Assembly: GCA_026936325.1 (NCBI GenBank)
Contig: JAPTHN010000003.1
Span: 44,308,011-44,372,010, forward strand
Source of the DNA: Platynereis dumerilii
Lineage: Eukaryota > Annelida > Polychaeta > Phyllodocida > Nereididae
Length of the DNA: 64,000 nt
Direction of reading: 5' to 3'
The notes below the pieces were generated by a model. That model made no database searches and had not been told where the DNA came from. It worked only from the letters and a program-made list of their open reading frames with translations. Within the stretch, counting starts at the first letter, position 1, and each line of letters begins with the position of its first letter. Shown piece by piece: positions 53,145-64,000 of the stretch. Both the position numbers and the translations under genes were made by a program.

Positions 53145-56100
53145 ATGGCAGGAAATTTCAGTGTAGGCAACCGTGTTCAGGCTATTGACGAATTGGGGAG
53201 ATGGTGCAACGCCAAAATTACAAACAGCACAGATGAAAACTTCACAGTTTCCTTCCCGGGCTACCCAGGCTGTGATATGCTTGTTTCTGAAGGCGAAATC
53301 AGAATGCCTGTGCCACCGTTTGCTGAACAGGAAAGAAGTAAGTAGATTTTGTCTTTGTATTGATGTGTATCATAACTTTTAAAAAGCTGATGGGAATAAC
53401 GATTGAAAATGAGATGTGTGCAAAGTTGCAAATTGGGACGAAATTCAAAATGGCCGACCCTAGCAAAATTGACTTTCCTGAAGCATTTGATTCAAGATTA
53501 CAGAATCTGCATGCTGGTGATAGTGTTTTAGGTTCTGACACTGTCATTGATGCACACATAGCTTTCTCCATTGGAATTTGCTCTGTTTAATAGGAGGGTT
53601 ATAACGTCAAGAGAGAAAAATGATTGGTCTAATATTTAGTAGGCCTAATAATATTACTTTTCTGAATGCAATGTACCCTGATTGCTATTGAGGTGTCAAG
53701 TCTAAAGACAATGACTGAAGTGCAATTATAATGACCATTCAGTTCTTTGAAAACTCCAAATTACTTACAAAAAACGTATCCTATTTAAACCAATATAGCA
53801 ATGATTCATTTAACTGACAATAAAAAACAACTAAAACGAAAACAGAAAGATTTTTAAAATAACAAGAAAAACAAATAAAATTTTACAGAAAAGAAGATAA
53901 AATTATTTTAGTATTAATACAGTGACTAAGTGTCAAGTGGCAAGTCAGAAATGTTATACTGAAGTGAAATAGTGATGTCCAGATGTGTCACAGAAATTCT
54001 CCTTTGGACAATACTCATCTAATATCCAAATTTCCCTCATCCTAAGTACAAGCCTCAATTTTAGAAAAACACTTTTATCTCTTCATCACTATTATAGATT
54101 CGAATCCCCAAATAAATATATCCTCAGATCTTTATCTGCAGTCATGCTACCCAATATCAAAATGTGTGCTTCACCATGCAGAATTGTGTGAATTTTGCCT
54201 ATGGTGTACCATGCAGCTTTGTATAGTTTTTTGGGTGTAAATGGTATATTTGATCATTTAGAAATTTATTTTTTAATATGGATATTTCAAAGAACTTGTA
54301 TATTCTTGATATATGACTGTTTAATAATTATGTTATGGTCATAAATAAAGTAGGCCTACTTCATATAACAATCATAGGCCTAGGTACCACATAAAGAGAT
54401 TAATAATTAACAGAGATTCACAGAGATATGAAATAGCTTTTCGGATAACCTGACCAAATTCATACATTTGCTGTGATTATCATGATATTGTAATTATCTT
54501 TCTTTTCGAAACTTGTAATTAAGACAATTATAGAATTCACATTTTCCTTTTTTTTAAATTGTAGTCCAGGCAATTACAATCATAGAATGCACATAACTGT
54601 GTAAACCAAACATGATTTCCTTTAAAAATAAATATCAATTTAGCAAGAAATCTGTAATTGAGACTATGACATTGCAATTGAACTTCAATTAAATTTTTGT
54701 TAAAACCCATTTGATCTCTGCAATGACTAAAGACATTAATTGATAACAGTGATATTATTTATTGATTTCTATTCCCATAAAATGACAAAAAAAAATTTAA
54801 AGGATCATACTGTAGATCTGATTTAATATATATTATAAATATAACTTGATGACCATATATTTACAATTACACATATTTATTCTTTTATGAATGTAGCAGT
54901 CATCATACTTAAATTTTGTATTATTATGGTTATTATCTACTAGTTTTACCGATTTGATTTGACGATATCAAAATGTAGTCCATTTGTAGTATATTTGAAA
55001 TTTCTTTATAACATAAGAGTCACATCATTGGTTATATAGAATTTGAAAGTTAAAGTACATCATTATTATTATATTTTTATCGAAATTATTACAAAAGATT
55101 GGAGAAATTAAGATGTATTTTGGACTTCTAGGATGAGGCTTGGTAGGCTGATAAATGGTCCATACTAAACTGTTCAAGGCCCAAAGGAATTTCAAATATA
55201 CTACAAAAAAAATTTAAAGGATCATAATTTTATGAATGTAGCAGTCATCATACTTAAATTTTGTATTATTATGGTTATTATCTACTAGTTTTACTGATTT
55301 GTAAGACAATAGATCCTTTGCAGGCAATAGGTGCTATTTACCCTGAGTGTCTCTGCCCTGCAGAAATCAAACTGTTGGCCTATATCAGCTGATCATATGA
55401 GGACAGAAAAATACTAGCATAATACACACACACATTCAATAGGGGTAGGGAAGAGGCAATATATTATATATATGAAAAATAATGTTTACCCATAAAACCC
55501 AGCCTTTGTCCTACTAGGGGATGAAGAAAGGTTGCATGCACAAGAGCGCTGTGGCAATTGAAAAGAACATGACACACTAATATGAGATCTTTAATAACAG
55601 CTTCGGAACAGTACAATGAATCTGGCTTTAGGAACAGCTTCATCACCTAGCTAAATTCCGCAGACCAGCACACACCTCTTTCATTGCTGTTTATCATGGG
55701 TTAATGCTAGTAATATAATATTATTATAGTTTGAGATATGACATTTCAACCTCTCATGTCTATTGTTACCTGTGAGTGGAATATAGGATGGCTTGAGACG
55801 CTTGTTTTTGAAAACACTCAGATGTGTATCATTTATTTTACAATAAAAATGTCAATATCCTTGTTCCATTAAATATCTTATTCTTTGCATAGATCACATT
55901 TTGCAATCAATATTTAACACAAATTCCAATAAAGAGCTTCAATTGTAGTGTCATAGTCTCAGGGGCGTATCTAGAAATGACCAGAGGGGGGGGGGGGCAA
56001 TATATATGGGGTAAATATGCAGCGCTAAATGGCTTTTCCTGTCTCTGCTGTGTTAATTTTTGGCCTGAGGGGGGTGGGCATGGCCCAATGGCCCCCCCCC

Positions 56101-59100
56101 TAAATATGCCACTGCATAATCTTAATAATCAGGTCTAATAGGACTGCATGTGCATTTAAATTGAACCCATGTTTTTCGTTCATCGAATTCGGCCTATGTG
56201 CATTAAATAATTGCTGCCCTTACTTGCGAGTTTTTTTTCAAAGAAATGTGTATAAATTGTCCCAATTACAAGTTAATAATCCAATTGCAATATCATGACA
56301 GTCACAGGAATTGTGTGAATTTTGTCTATGGTGTACCAATTGTAATTAATGTTTGTGCTGTTGATTGTTGATCTAATATTTAGAACATAATATTATTGTA
56401 GTTTGAAATATTCATGGCCAAAACACAATTAACTGATCAAATGTGCCATGTAACCTAGGGTGCATCAGTTGCCCCTAACCTAATCAGATGTTGATGTCTA
56501 TGTGATATGTTTGGAGGCTGGATGATAAAAACATGAAAAAAAATTTTCAGCTCAAAATTTTGGTAGGAACTGCCACCTCCAGGCACATGTTTGTATAAAA
56601 TTGGATTATCCCCAAAATTCTGAATATCTCAGGAACCACTTGGCCTACAGACTTGGTATTGGGCTCAAAATGAGCGGAATGTCCATATTTATACTCACTT
56701 ATATTGAAACTATCCCTCTATCTCTAACAGTTTTTCCGTTATTTGACAAAAACACAATTATAATAGGAAATTACGTAAAAAATGGGTATTTATCAAAATT
56801 TGGGCACTGCCCAGTGTACATTGATCCTATCTGCATTATTTCTATCATTCACAGAGGATTCATGTATCCATAGTGTAGATTTCTGGTAATGGATCTTGTT
56901 CAGTCTGACTTCTGCTTCAAACCAAAATGGACTTATGTAATAAAAAAGCAGTTTTTCCGATCTTGCTCTGAAAATATTGGTCCCAGGACCAAAGTTACAG
57001 TTGTAATGAATATAAACTCATTTATTCCGCACATTTTGAGTCCATTATCTAGTCTCTTGGACCATCGGTTCTTGAGTTTTGACAATTTTGCAAAAATATT
57101 GTCATTCCGCTTCATTGAAATAATGAAATAAGTGATGCTCGGGAGGTGGCTGTTCCTATTGGAATTTCAACCTGAAATTTGGTGTGCATGCTCAGGACAC
57201 CCAACCTCCTCACATAATTATCACATAGACATCAAAATCAGAATAGGTTGGGGGCAACTGATGCACCCTAATATAGCCTACTCTATTGAAAGTTATCAAT
57301 CTGTCAATTTAATTTTACATTTGAAGCTCTAGGATATTTTATTCTCAATCAGACAAATACTCACTAGTATTTATTAAAATCATTGCATAAGGGGGAATAT
57401 TAATTTTGAAGAATAGTATGTCATGAAAATCGTGGATTTGGTTAATGGTTTGTTTTTTCATAGTAATATACATGTAGTAGAAACTGGGTAAAATAATGTG
57501 CTTAAGCTCTGTTTATGTACTTTTGAATTTTCTCAAATTTAATTGTTTATTAAAAGGTGGTTTTTAATTACCTGCTGGTTTATAAATTGAATGCTTGTCG
57601 AATTAAGGCATGTATGCATTAGGATTCAACAGAACACTGTTAAACAAACAAACTGTAGTGATAGCCTATCAATTTGACAAGCAAAAAATGAGTATATGTT
57701 CCAAGTGGATTATCATTGCATTAGTGTCAGTCATCTACAATAGCTGAATATGTAAGATCCAAGCCCTGTATGAAGTATGTTGATATGAGATGACAAATCA
57801 TCACAGGCATGGAATACAAGTCAAGTCGTAGACACGCCAAGTTGTAGACACTCTAAGTCATAGACATATTTTACAGCTATCCCGTAAGATGTAGACATCA
57901 TTTTCACTTATTATCCTCAATTTTATTGACCGAAATCAACATTGTTTTCTCTTTGTTTTAGGGCGTTGTCAGTTACCATCTGATGGTCGAAAGGACAAAA
58001 TTTCGAAAGAGCTGCTTAAATTCTTGAGTGAATGCCAGAGAGGTGATGCTGTGACCACTTCATTGGGAGAAGGCACTGTCCATAATGTTGATCCATTCAA
58101 CCGCACAATAGATTTGACTGATGGATCATCTGTATCACTCAAGGACATCATAGTTCAAAGTAAGTTGATAGGTCTAATCATGTGCGAATTGATAATTATA
58201 TTCAATAATTTTTTTGCAGTAGGCAGACTTGACTGCATTTTGTGCATTTGTATAGTGTAAATACTAAGATGCACACATTGATTGATTTTGCATTTAAGGT
58301 GGCTTGATAGTCGTGAATTTTCCCTGATAGAATTTTTTCCAAATAGTTCAAAACGATGCAAATTATACTTTCTAGGAATGGTATGTAAAAAAATTTCGGG
58401 CTTCCATAAGCTAAATTGTTTTGTAAACTTTATTTCTGTTTGCCTTGCCAATTTAATGGAAAAGCTGTTTACAATTTTACAAGATAGTGTCGGCATTATC
58501 AAGAGTGTAACAATAAAATAAAATTATTTGCAAGCTCAAATAATTTGTGAGGCTTTTAGCATAGTTGGCTATTGCTAGCAAGTGACAAAGGTGTTGACAT
58601 GTCTAACGATTATGCTAGTCTTTACCATTATCTCATGACGGTAAAGACACACCCATAAATTTTGTATCTACATTAATCTATCGGAGAGACTGCTTTTTCA
58701 GTAATAAATTATTGTAAAATGTGAATTGATTACTTAACTCGCCTATTGGAACAACTTAGTTATATCTACCATCTCTATTTTATTGCAGTTGATGAAGAAT
58801 CTTTGGAGGAACAACCAAGAAAAAGAAGATGCAAATCACGTCCTTCACAATCTGATGCCCAACAGGTGGGAATTTTACCATTATTATGTCCATATTATCT
58901 AGTCCATGGATGTGACAGAGTTTAGTATTTGAATCTATTGAAAAATAAAATACTCTTATAACAGGCAAAATGACTGTTGTGTACAATGTATTGTCATTGT
59001 ATAATTTCTCTTTATCATGTAATTTAGCATTTTAGAAATGGAGTTTACTTTATGTATATACATATATGTCTGAAACTAACTGTATCATCCCAGCTAACTG

Positions 59101-61465
59101 TATCATCCAGTATAATTATGTGAATTATAAATATGATGCTGGTCATCAACAGTGGCGCATCCAGACACAATAGTCTGGGGGGGGGGGGATAGGCGGACGT
59201 GTTTCGGCATCTGCAAACCCGCATTGTGCATTTTTCCTCTAAATTCTATTTATCTTGAAGGGGGGAGGGCTAGTATGAAATATGCAAATTGATAAGTGGT
59301 GGATACAGGGCCCCCTGTATCGGCCACTGATCAATTTGTATATTGATATACTAGAGTTACAAAATGTTACATAAACCCTTCAATGTTTTTGTTTAGTTTT
59401 TTTTTTCAAGAAATCTAAATTATATAACTTTGCGCTATAAGAGGACATGTATGATGGCGACCGTGAAAATTAATTCTAAACATTACCGGACTAAAGGGAC
59501 ATTTATGTGCATCTCTCGATACTGCCTACTGGCCCATTTATATCCATCCCTTAGTGTTAGTAACAGCTGATGACTTCACAATTGTCCTGGGTGAATGTTT
59601 TGTGTGAACAGCCCTGTCTTGTAAGGGTTACCTGATGTAATACATGGTGAAGCCAGCCAGAGTCCTGCTTACTCCCATGTAGTATTTATAGGTAATCTTA
59701 GCTTAATCTTAAACCTAGCTCTGATTGGAATCAACATGATTTGTGTTTTTCTTGCAGATTCCTTTGAATGCTGAGAGTATCAGTGAGGGAGAACCACATT
59801 GTGATCAAGATGTTCAGGAATCAGTGGACTGGAGCACCTTTAGACTCGGTATACACCAATGTGGGAAACTTTATCAGGTATGTGTTCTGTAGTGTCTTCA
59901 GTCTTCAATTAGGGAATTTTGAGTGATTCTGTCAATTTTGGTTGCAACAGCACTCAATTGAATTGTCAATCGGGAACTTGGTAGCGGTCAGGAATTGAAC
60001 TCGTCCTGCCACTGCAGCAGTCCTGCGTGCTAACCGCTGCGCCACTGAGCGCCCTATGTATGTGTGCTATGTTATGGAGCTCTAGAGTGAGGTCGTGTTT
60101 CAAGTATATAGCCATCCAAAAGTTGAAGAACTTAAATTGAGAAAATTTGAAGATTATATATGTCGGAATTTCATTGCAGGGGTTAAGTTTTCTGATTTCC
60201 TCTCATGTACAGTTGATGTTGCCGTCTGTCCCCTAGCCTGTGGTAAGGCTTGGCCTCAGAGAGCTTAAAATGAAATTTGGTGTAGGGATTAGTTTAGGGT
60301 ATGGATCAAAGACAATTGGGGAGTTACAATAGCTGCCAAAATGGCTGGCGCACAATACCACCTTTCTTAGTTTGCCCCGTGTCCCTAGTACCTCTTAGTC
60401 TTAGAGTTATGAAACCTTAAAATTCTTGTGTAGCTGTTTTCTATATGAAACGGCATTGGAATATTTCTTAATCATCTACTGAATTATTTTATTAATTAAA
60501 AATGAAAATTTAGTTATTTCATCTACACTTTTTGAGAGTTGTCGTTCTTTTTTGCATGTCCACAGTGATGGCATCACAGTAATCATTTTTATAAATACTT
60601 CTTTACAAGTCATCTATTTCCAACAAAGCTGATGCAGTCAAGACGGTCATTACACCATTTTTGTTTGGCTTGTAGCTGAAATAAAACTGGGTGATTTAGC
60701 GCACTTTGATGGTCAATAAAGCAGGAAAATATTGAACTGCAAAGACAATTAAAGGACTAGGTTCCACAGTAAACTGTTTTGCTGCTCACTCTAAAGCTGC
60801 TGTAACTTTAATGACAATTTATTGAGAGTTCACATTGTAATTTGAATTAAATTTTTGTTAATTTCAGGTCTCTCATCTGGGATTCTCTGTGATTGTACGT
60901 GATATCAACCTGAAGGAGAACTCTGCAGTGTGCTGGCCTGTTGTAGGAGAAACCATTGACAAGGAGACTGTCATAACCGTAAAACTCTCCAAACTACTCG
61001 ACTGCAACGCTCCAACTAAGAATCTGAAAAAGGATATGCGGGACATGGCCAAAGCAGCTTTTACAAAGACGAAGAGAAACATGGAGCAGAGCATGTACAG
61101 AAAACAACTGAGACAATGTCAACTAACTGCAGCCATCAATCGGGAAGTTGCTGCCGCCTTTCGTTCCAGGAGTAGGAGGAAGAACTTTGATTTCGGACTT
61201 GTTTCACTTGATGTGGATTGTTCACTATTAGGGTTTATGCCACCAGACCAATGGTCTCTAGAAATAAGTTACCGAAAGAACAATTTGCAATCCCTGGATG
61301 CTATTCTTGGACCGTTCTGGGACTTACACACGAAGGATGAGAAATCAAGGTTTGTTACATCGTTGAAAATTAAAGTCACCACACAAATGACACTAACAGG
61401 ATCTGTGCAAGTAGCTGACTACGATCAAGCATTACCCGAAAATACGGACTACAGGACGGTGTTTG
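53145..61465 (+). CDS. Uncharacterised Tudor-like protein, probably nuclear, 3' end not in window
   Basis: Five exons: 53145-53337, 57962-58159, 58789-58865, 59758-59877, 60868-61465, all with GT-AG borders and matching phases, giving 395 codons. Residues 6-53 look like a Tudor-type barrel (VGNRVQAIDELGRW, then FPGYPGCD); such domains often read methylated lysine or arginine. Residues 91-129 (RGDAVTTSLGEGTVHNVD) look like a second small barrel. PRKRRCK (140-146) is a likely nuclear localisation signal. The large last exon encodes a basic helical region (MRDMAKAAFTKTKRNMEQ) and a segment not recognised in any family. The start at 53145 has a good context (A at -3, G at +4); an in-frame ATG at 53076 would add 23 residues. 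After 61465 either a donor (GTGAGC) is used and the gene runs on, or a stop comes at 61483-61485. Role unknown; chromatin or RNA binding is inference. Confidence 0.7.
54787..55302. repeat. Local direct duplication inside intron 1 of the Tudor-like gene
   Basis: The stretch at 54787-54957 recurs at 55203-55302, including 'gaatgtagcagtcatcatac' and 'ggttattatctactagtttt', with an internal gap of about 75 bp in the second copy. The matched parts are nearly identical, so the event is recent. Confidence 0.8.
55540..55610 (-). repeat. Solitary copy of the interspersed repeat seen at 24.97 kb
   Basis: Read on the minus strand it matches 24968-25028: 'gatctcatattagtgtgtca' and 'tgccacagcgctcttgtg'. 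Function and full element are unknown. Confidence 0.6.
55960..56114. mobile_element. hAT-type MITE in intron 1 of the Tudor-like gene
   Basis: It begins CAGGGGCGTATCTAG and ends CTAAATATGCCACTG, inverted with three mismatches. Flanks catagtct / cataatct agree at 7 of 8 bases. The 155-bp body carries a G-run near the left end and a C-run near the right end that would pair. Confidence 0.75.
56458..57268. mobile_element. TA-flanked non-autonomous element with long inverted arms (intron 1 of the Tudor-like gene)
   Basis: The left end GGGTGCATCAGTTGCCCC is mirrored at the right by GGGGCAACTGATGCACCC, and TA flanks both (56456-56457, 57269-57270). The arms continue as diverged inverted repeats for about 320 bp; for example, 'gctcaaaatgagcggaat' near 56663 pairs with the opposite arm near 57025. 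The centre encodes nothing recognised. The TA target suggests Tc1/mariner or a related superfamily. Confidence 0.75.
57817..57895. repeat. Short degenerate tandem repeat upstream of exon 2 of the Tudor-like gene
   Basis: The word 'aagtcgtagacac' recurs about every 17 bp with changes (aagttgtagacac, aagtcatagacat, aagatgtagacat). Confidence 0.55.
59150..59329. repeat. Probable MITE with CAGTGGC ends (intron 3 of the Tudor-like gene)
   Basis: The left end CAGTGGCGCATCCAG is mirrored by CTGTATCGGCCACTG at the right with several mismatches. A G-run lies inside the left end. The flanks do not give a clear 8-bp duplication. Confidence 0.45.
59985..60056 (-). repeat. tRNA-derived SINE head (intron 4 of the Tudor-like gene)
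   Basis: On the minus strand the sequence has an A-box TGGCGCAGCGGTTAGCACG and a B-box-like GAGTTCAATTCC at tRNA spacing. It starts GGGCGCTCAG. It lacks the arms and 3' end of a working tRNA gene, so it is called a SINE head. Confidence 0.6.
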
Positions 61466-61485
61466 GTGAGCATATGTCAGTTTGA

Positions 61486-63028
61486 TTCAGATAATGTGTT
61501 TTGAAATTGATATGATTGTTTGAGAAATGAATTAGTAGTTTTTAGTATGTATGTTGAATTGCTAGCAACTAGTTGGAATTTATTTTTTTCTTTGATTGTG
61601 CTCTTTTTAACCTGGTTACAATTTTCAACAATTGAACCAAGTCAATATAGAATGTTTTGAAATTGGTGGTGAAATTTGCAATCATATTCAGTACACCAGT
61701 TTTAGGGCAAGCATGGAAAGTTCATGATCAATTTTGGAGAATGGTGCTCATGTAAAACCAGATTAAGCCCAGAACAAAGTTACTAACCATTTGATTGTTT
61801 AAATAAGATTTGGTTAATACGTTAGTCCGGTCCGTGCAATTTGTGGGCCTTTAGGAAATTTCATGAATTTTAGGTTGCCACTGTAAAACTCGGGTGTCAG
61901 GGTGATAGTTTATTCATTTTTGGCTTTAATTGTCTCCCCAGTGAACTGTTCATGTTCACCCTAATCTGCTTTCTGCAGATTTGTTAACTATAGATTTGAT
62001 AGTTTTTTTGTGTGTGTGTGACAGACATAATTGTACTTAAACTTCTTGGATTTGGCCACAGCTGAAATCTCTATAATGGGTTTTTTTCCATTGGAAAAGT
62101 TTCTGTTCTGTTGGTCAATTCCGTTGGCAAAATACCTGTTAGGGTTTTTTTCCATTGGCAAAATAACTGTTCAGTTGGTCGATCCGAGAAGCTGGAATTA
62201 AAAATATCAGCCTAACCATTCTGGTGACATGTTTGGTGTAAGCAGCATATGTGAAGGGTCTTGGCTGTTAAAGACCTAGTAGTATAATGGCATATGAATG
62301 CTAAAAAGACTTTGATGTCATCTTCAATGGACACAGATATCCAGCCAATTTGCACTAGTTTTTAGTTATGTTATACTGGCATATATATTTACTGGGGTTC
62401 TCTTGATTACAGGATTGTTTATTAGTTATTTCTTTCTGGACACTTTTATGTAAGTGTAGGTAAAAAGGGGATGTTTCAAATAGGTTTAGTGGAATGGCCA
62501 AAATTCAGAACTTCAAAGTGCTAGTTGGCTTACTCACTACAATGAAAATTTGCTGTCAAAATATGGCACTGGAAGCCAAATTGTAGAGTCCTGCACAGCA
62601 ATAATATCAAAGCGGGAAAAGTTGATTATTATATTTTGTAAATTGCCAATTTTGTAATTGAAACTTAAAGCAAATCTGCTAAGGTCAGTAATTAATCTGT
62701 AAATTGTGATAGCATCAGTATTTATAAATGCCAATGTAGGGTGTATGTTAGTGAGGTAGAATTTACAGTAGAAATGCTTTGAAACATCTTATTGATACTA
62801 TGGTGAGGAAAGGATGGCTGTAAGGGGAGAAGGGAGGCCATTTTTAATACAGGACAAAAAAATAAAATAGTTTGTCTTAATCGTTAATATGTGATACGAA
62901 AAATACCATACCATTTTCAAATGTTATGGTTATCTAATCCATCATTATATCATCAGCTATGCAATAGTATATATTTATTAACCAACATAATAAGATGTTG
63001 TTTTTGGTGACATAAAATATCAATAAAA
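61486..63028. other. Downstream sequence with no exon recognised
   Basis: Either the next intron of the Tudor-like gene or intergenic DNA. It includes a short GT run near 62011-62021 and a partly doubled segment at about 62080-62185 ('ggtttttttccattgg' with 'ctgtt.agttggtc'). No convincing acceptor plus coding stretch was found. Confidence 0.45.
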
Positions 63029-64000
63029 TTGATAGTAGAATATTCTTGAAGTCTTTTTGAAAAGGCATCATAGTATAGTGGTGCTGATGAACTTTGATAT
63101 CGTGTTTGATGGACACACATTTTCATCATTGTGATAGTAGGATATTCTTGAAGTCTTTTTGAAAAGGCATCGTAGTATAGTGGTGCTGATGAACTATGAT
63201 ATTGTGTTTGATGGACACGAATTTTCATCATTGTGATAGTAGGATATTCTTGAAGTCTTTTTGAAAAGGCATAGTTGTATAGTGGTGCTGATGAATTTGA
63301 TATTGTGTTTGATGGACACAAATTTTCATCAATGTTATATTAGAATATTCTTGAAGTCTTTTTGAAAAGGCATCATAGTATAGTGATGCTGATGAATTTG
63401 ATATTGTGTTTGATGGACACAAATTTTCATCATTGTGATAGTAGGATATTCTTTGAAGTCTTTTTGAAAAGGCATCGTAGTATAGTGGTGCTGATGAATT
63501 TGATATTGTGTTTGATGGACACAAATTTTCATCATTGTGATAGTAGGATATTCTTGAAGTCTTTTTGAAAAGGCATAGCAGTATAGTTGTGCTATTGAAT
63601 TTGATATTGTGTTTGATGGACACAAATTTTCATCAATGTGATATTAGAATATTCTTTGAAGTCTTTTTGAAAAGGCATCGTAGTATAGTGGTGCTGATGA
63701 ATTTGATATTGTGTTTGATGGACACAAATTTTCATCATTGTGATAGTAGGATATTCTTGAAGTCTTTTTGAAAAGGCATAGCAGTATAGTTGTGCTATTG
63801 AATTTGATATTGTGTTTGATTGACACAAATTTTCATCATTGTGATAGTAGAATATTCGTGAAGTCTTTTTGAAAAGGCATCGTAGTATAGTGGTGCTGAT
63901 GAATTTGATATTGTGTTTGATCGACACAAATTTTCATCAATGTGATATTAGAATATTCTTTGAAGTCTTTTTGAAAAGGCATCGTAGTATAGTGGTGCTG
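63029..64000. repeat. 101-102-bp satellite array, continuing past the window
   Basis: The landmark 'gaagtctttttgaaaaggca' starts at 63048, 63150, 63252, 63353, 63455, 63556, 63658, 63759, 63860 and 63962, a period of 101-102 bp. From 63455 two unit types alternate (catcgtag...gtggtgctgatg and catagcag...ttgtgctattg), making a dimer of about 203 bp repeated twice. Long minus-strand frames here come from the near-102 period and are not genes. Confidence 0.92.

Noticed and set aside
58155-58502. 115-residue minus-strand frame
   Set aside because: Lies opposite an intron and exon end of the Tudor-like gene, AT-rich and without recognisable features.
59985-60056. Possible tRNA gene on the minus strand
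   Set aside because: A- and B-box-like motifs are present but the acceptor and other arms do not pair as in a functional tRNA; better explained as a SINE head.
61980-62020. Possible next exon of the Tudor-like gene after a CTGCAG acceptor
   Set aside because: The frame closes within about 15 codons and runs into a GT repeat.
62953-63927. Overlapping frames of 96-131 residues on the minus strand at the window end
   Set aside because: Produced by the 101-102-bp satellite; frames shift between units and have no domain.

Overview
The window is animal nuclear DNA that is AT-rich, with intron-rich genes and a very dense load of mobile elements. All internal exons end in GT and begin after AG, several tRNA-derived SINEs are present, and a Ngaro-type tyrosine-recombinase retrotransposon, a LINE and many short DNA transposons fill the space between exons. 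This mix, together with a frequent TAGGCCTA palindrome and a foldback transposon built of tandem repeats, suggests a marine invertebrate, most likely a deuterostome such as an echinoderm. That assignment is an inference, not something the sequence proves.

Two protein-coding genes can be supported, both on the plus strand. (1) An ANL-superfamily acyl-CoA synthetase (4-coumarate-CoA ligase / firefly-luciferase-like) spans 26539-43217. It has eleven phase-consistent exons that give a complete 534-residue protein ending in the peroxisomal signal SKL. Its 35-codon first exon is too short to stand out as an open frame and lies 7 kb upstream of exon 2. (2) A Tudor-like, probably nuclear protein of unknown function starts at 53145 (or 53076) and has five exons, the last ending at a donor at 61465, so it probably runs beyond the window. 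No rRNA, bona fide tRNA or CRISPR was found.

Layout. 1-1.2 kb: nothing recognised. 1.2-2.8 kb: degenerate repeat blocks carrying RFX-type X-box palindromes. 2.8-9.05 kb: a young Ngaro-type element (minus strand) with split direct repeats. 9.15-12.4 and 13.8-19.8 kb: an old tandem segmental duplication; the second copy carries a 1.7-kb hAT element with an exact 8-bp target duplication. 21.25-23.1 kb: a foldback element whose arms are arrays of a roughly 21-bp unit. 26.5-43.2 kb: the acyl-CoA synthetase gene, its introns filled with mariner-like and hAT-like non-autonomous elements, SINEs and a 109-bp minisatellite. 46.5-50.0 kb: a nearly intact CR1/L2-like LINE with two in-frame stops. 53.1-61.5 kb: the Tudor-like gene, with three or more MITE-type insertions in its introns. 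63.0 kb to the end: a 101-102-bp satellite array that runs off the window.

The two genes have no evident functional link. The strongest signals for follow-up are the foldback element, the hAT element with self-complementary GTACTCG arrays, the uncharacterised Tudor-like gene, and the recovered first exon of the synthetase.
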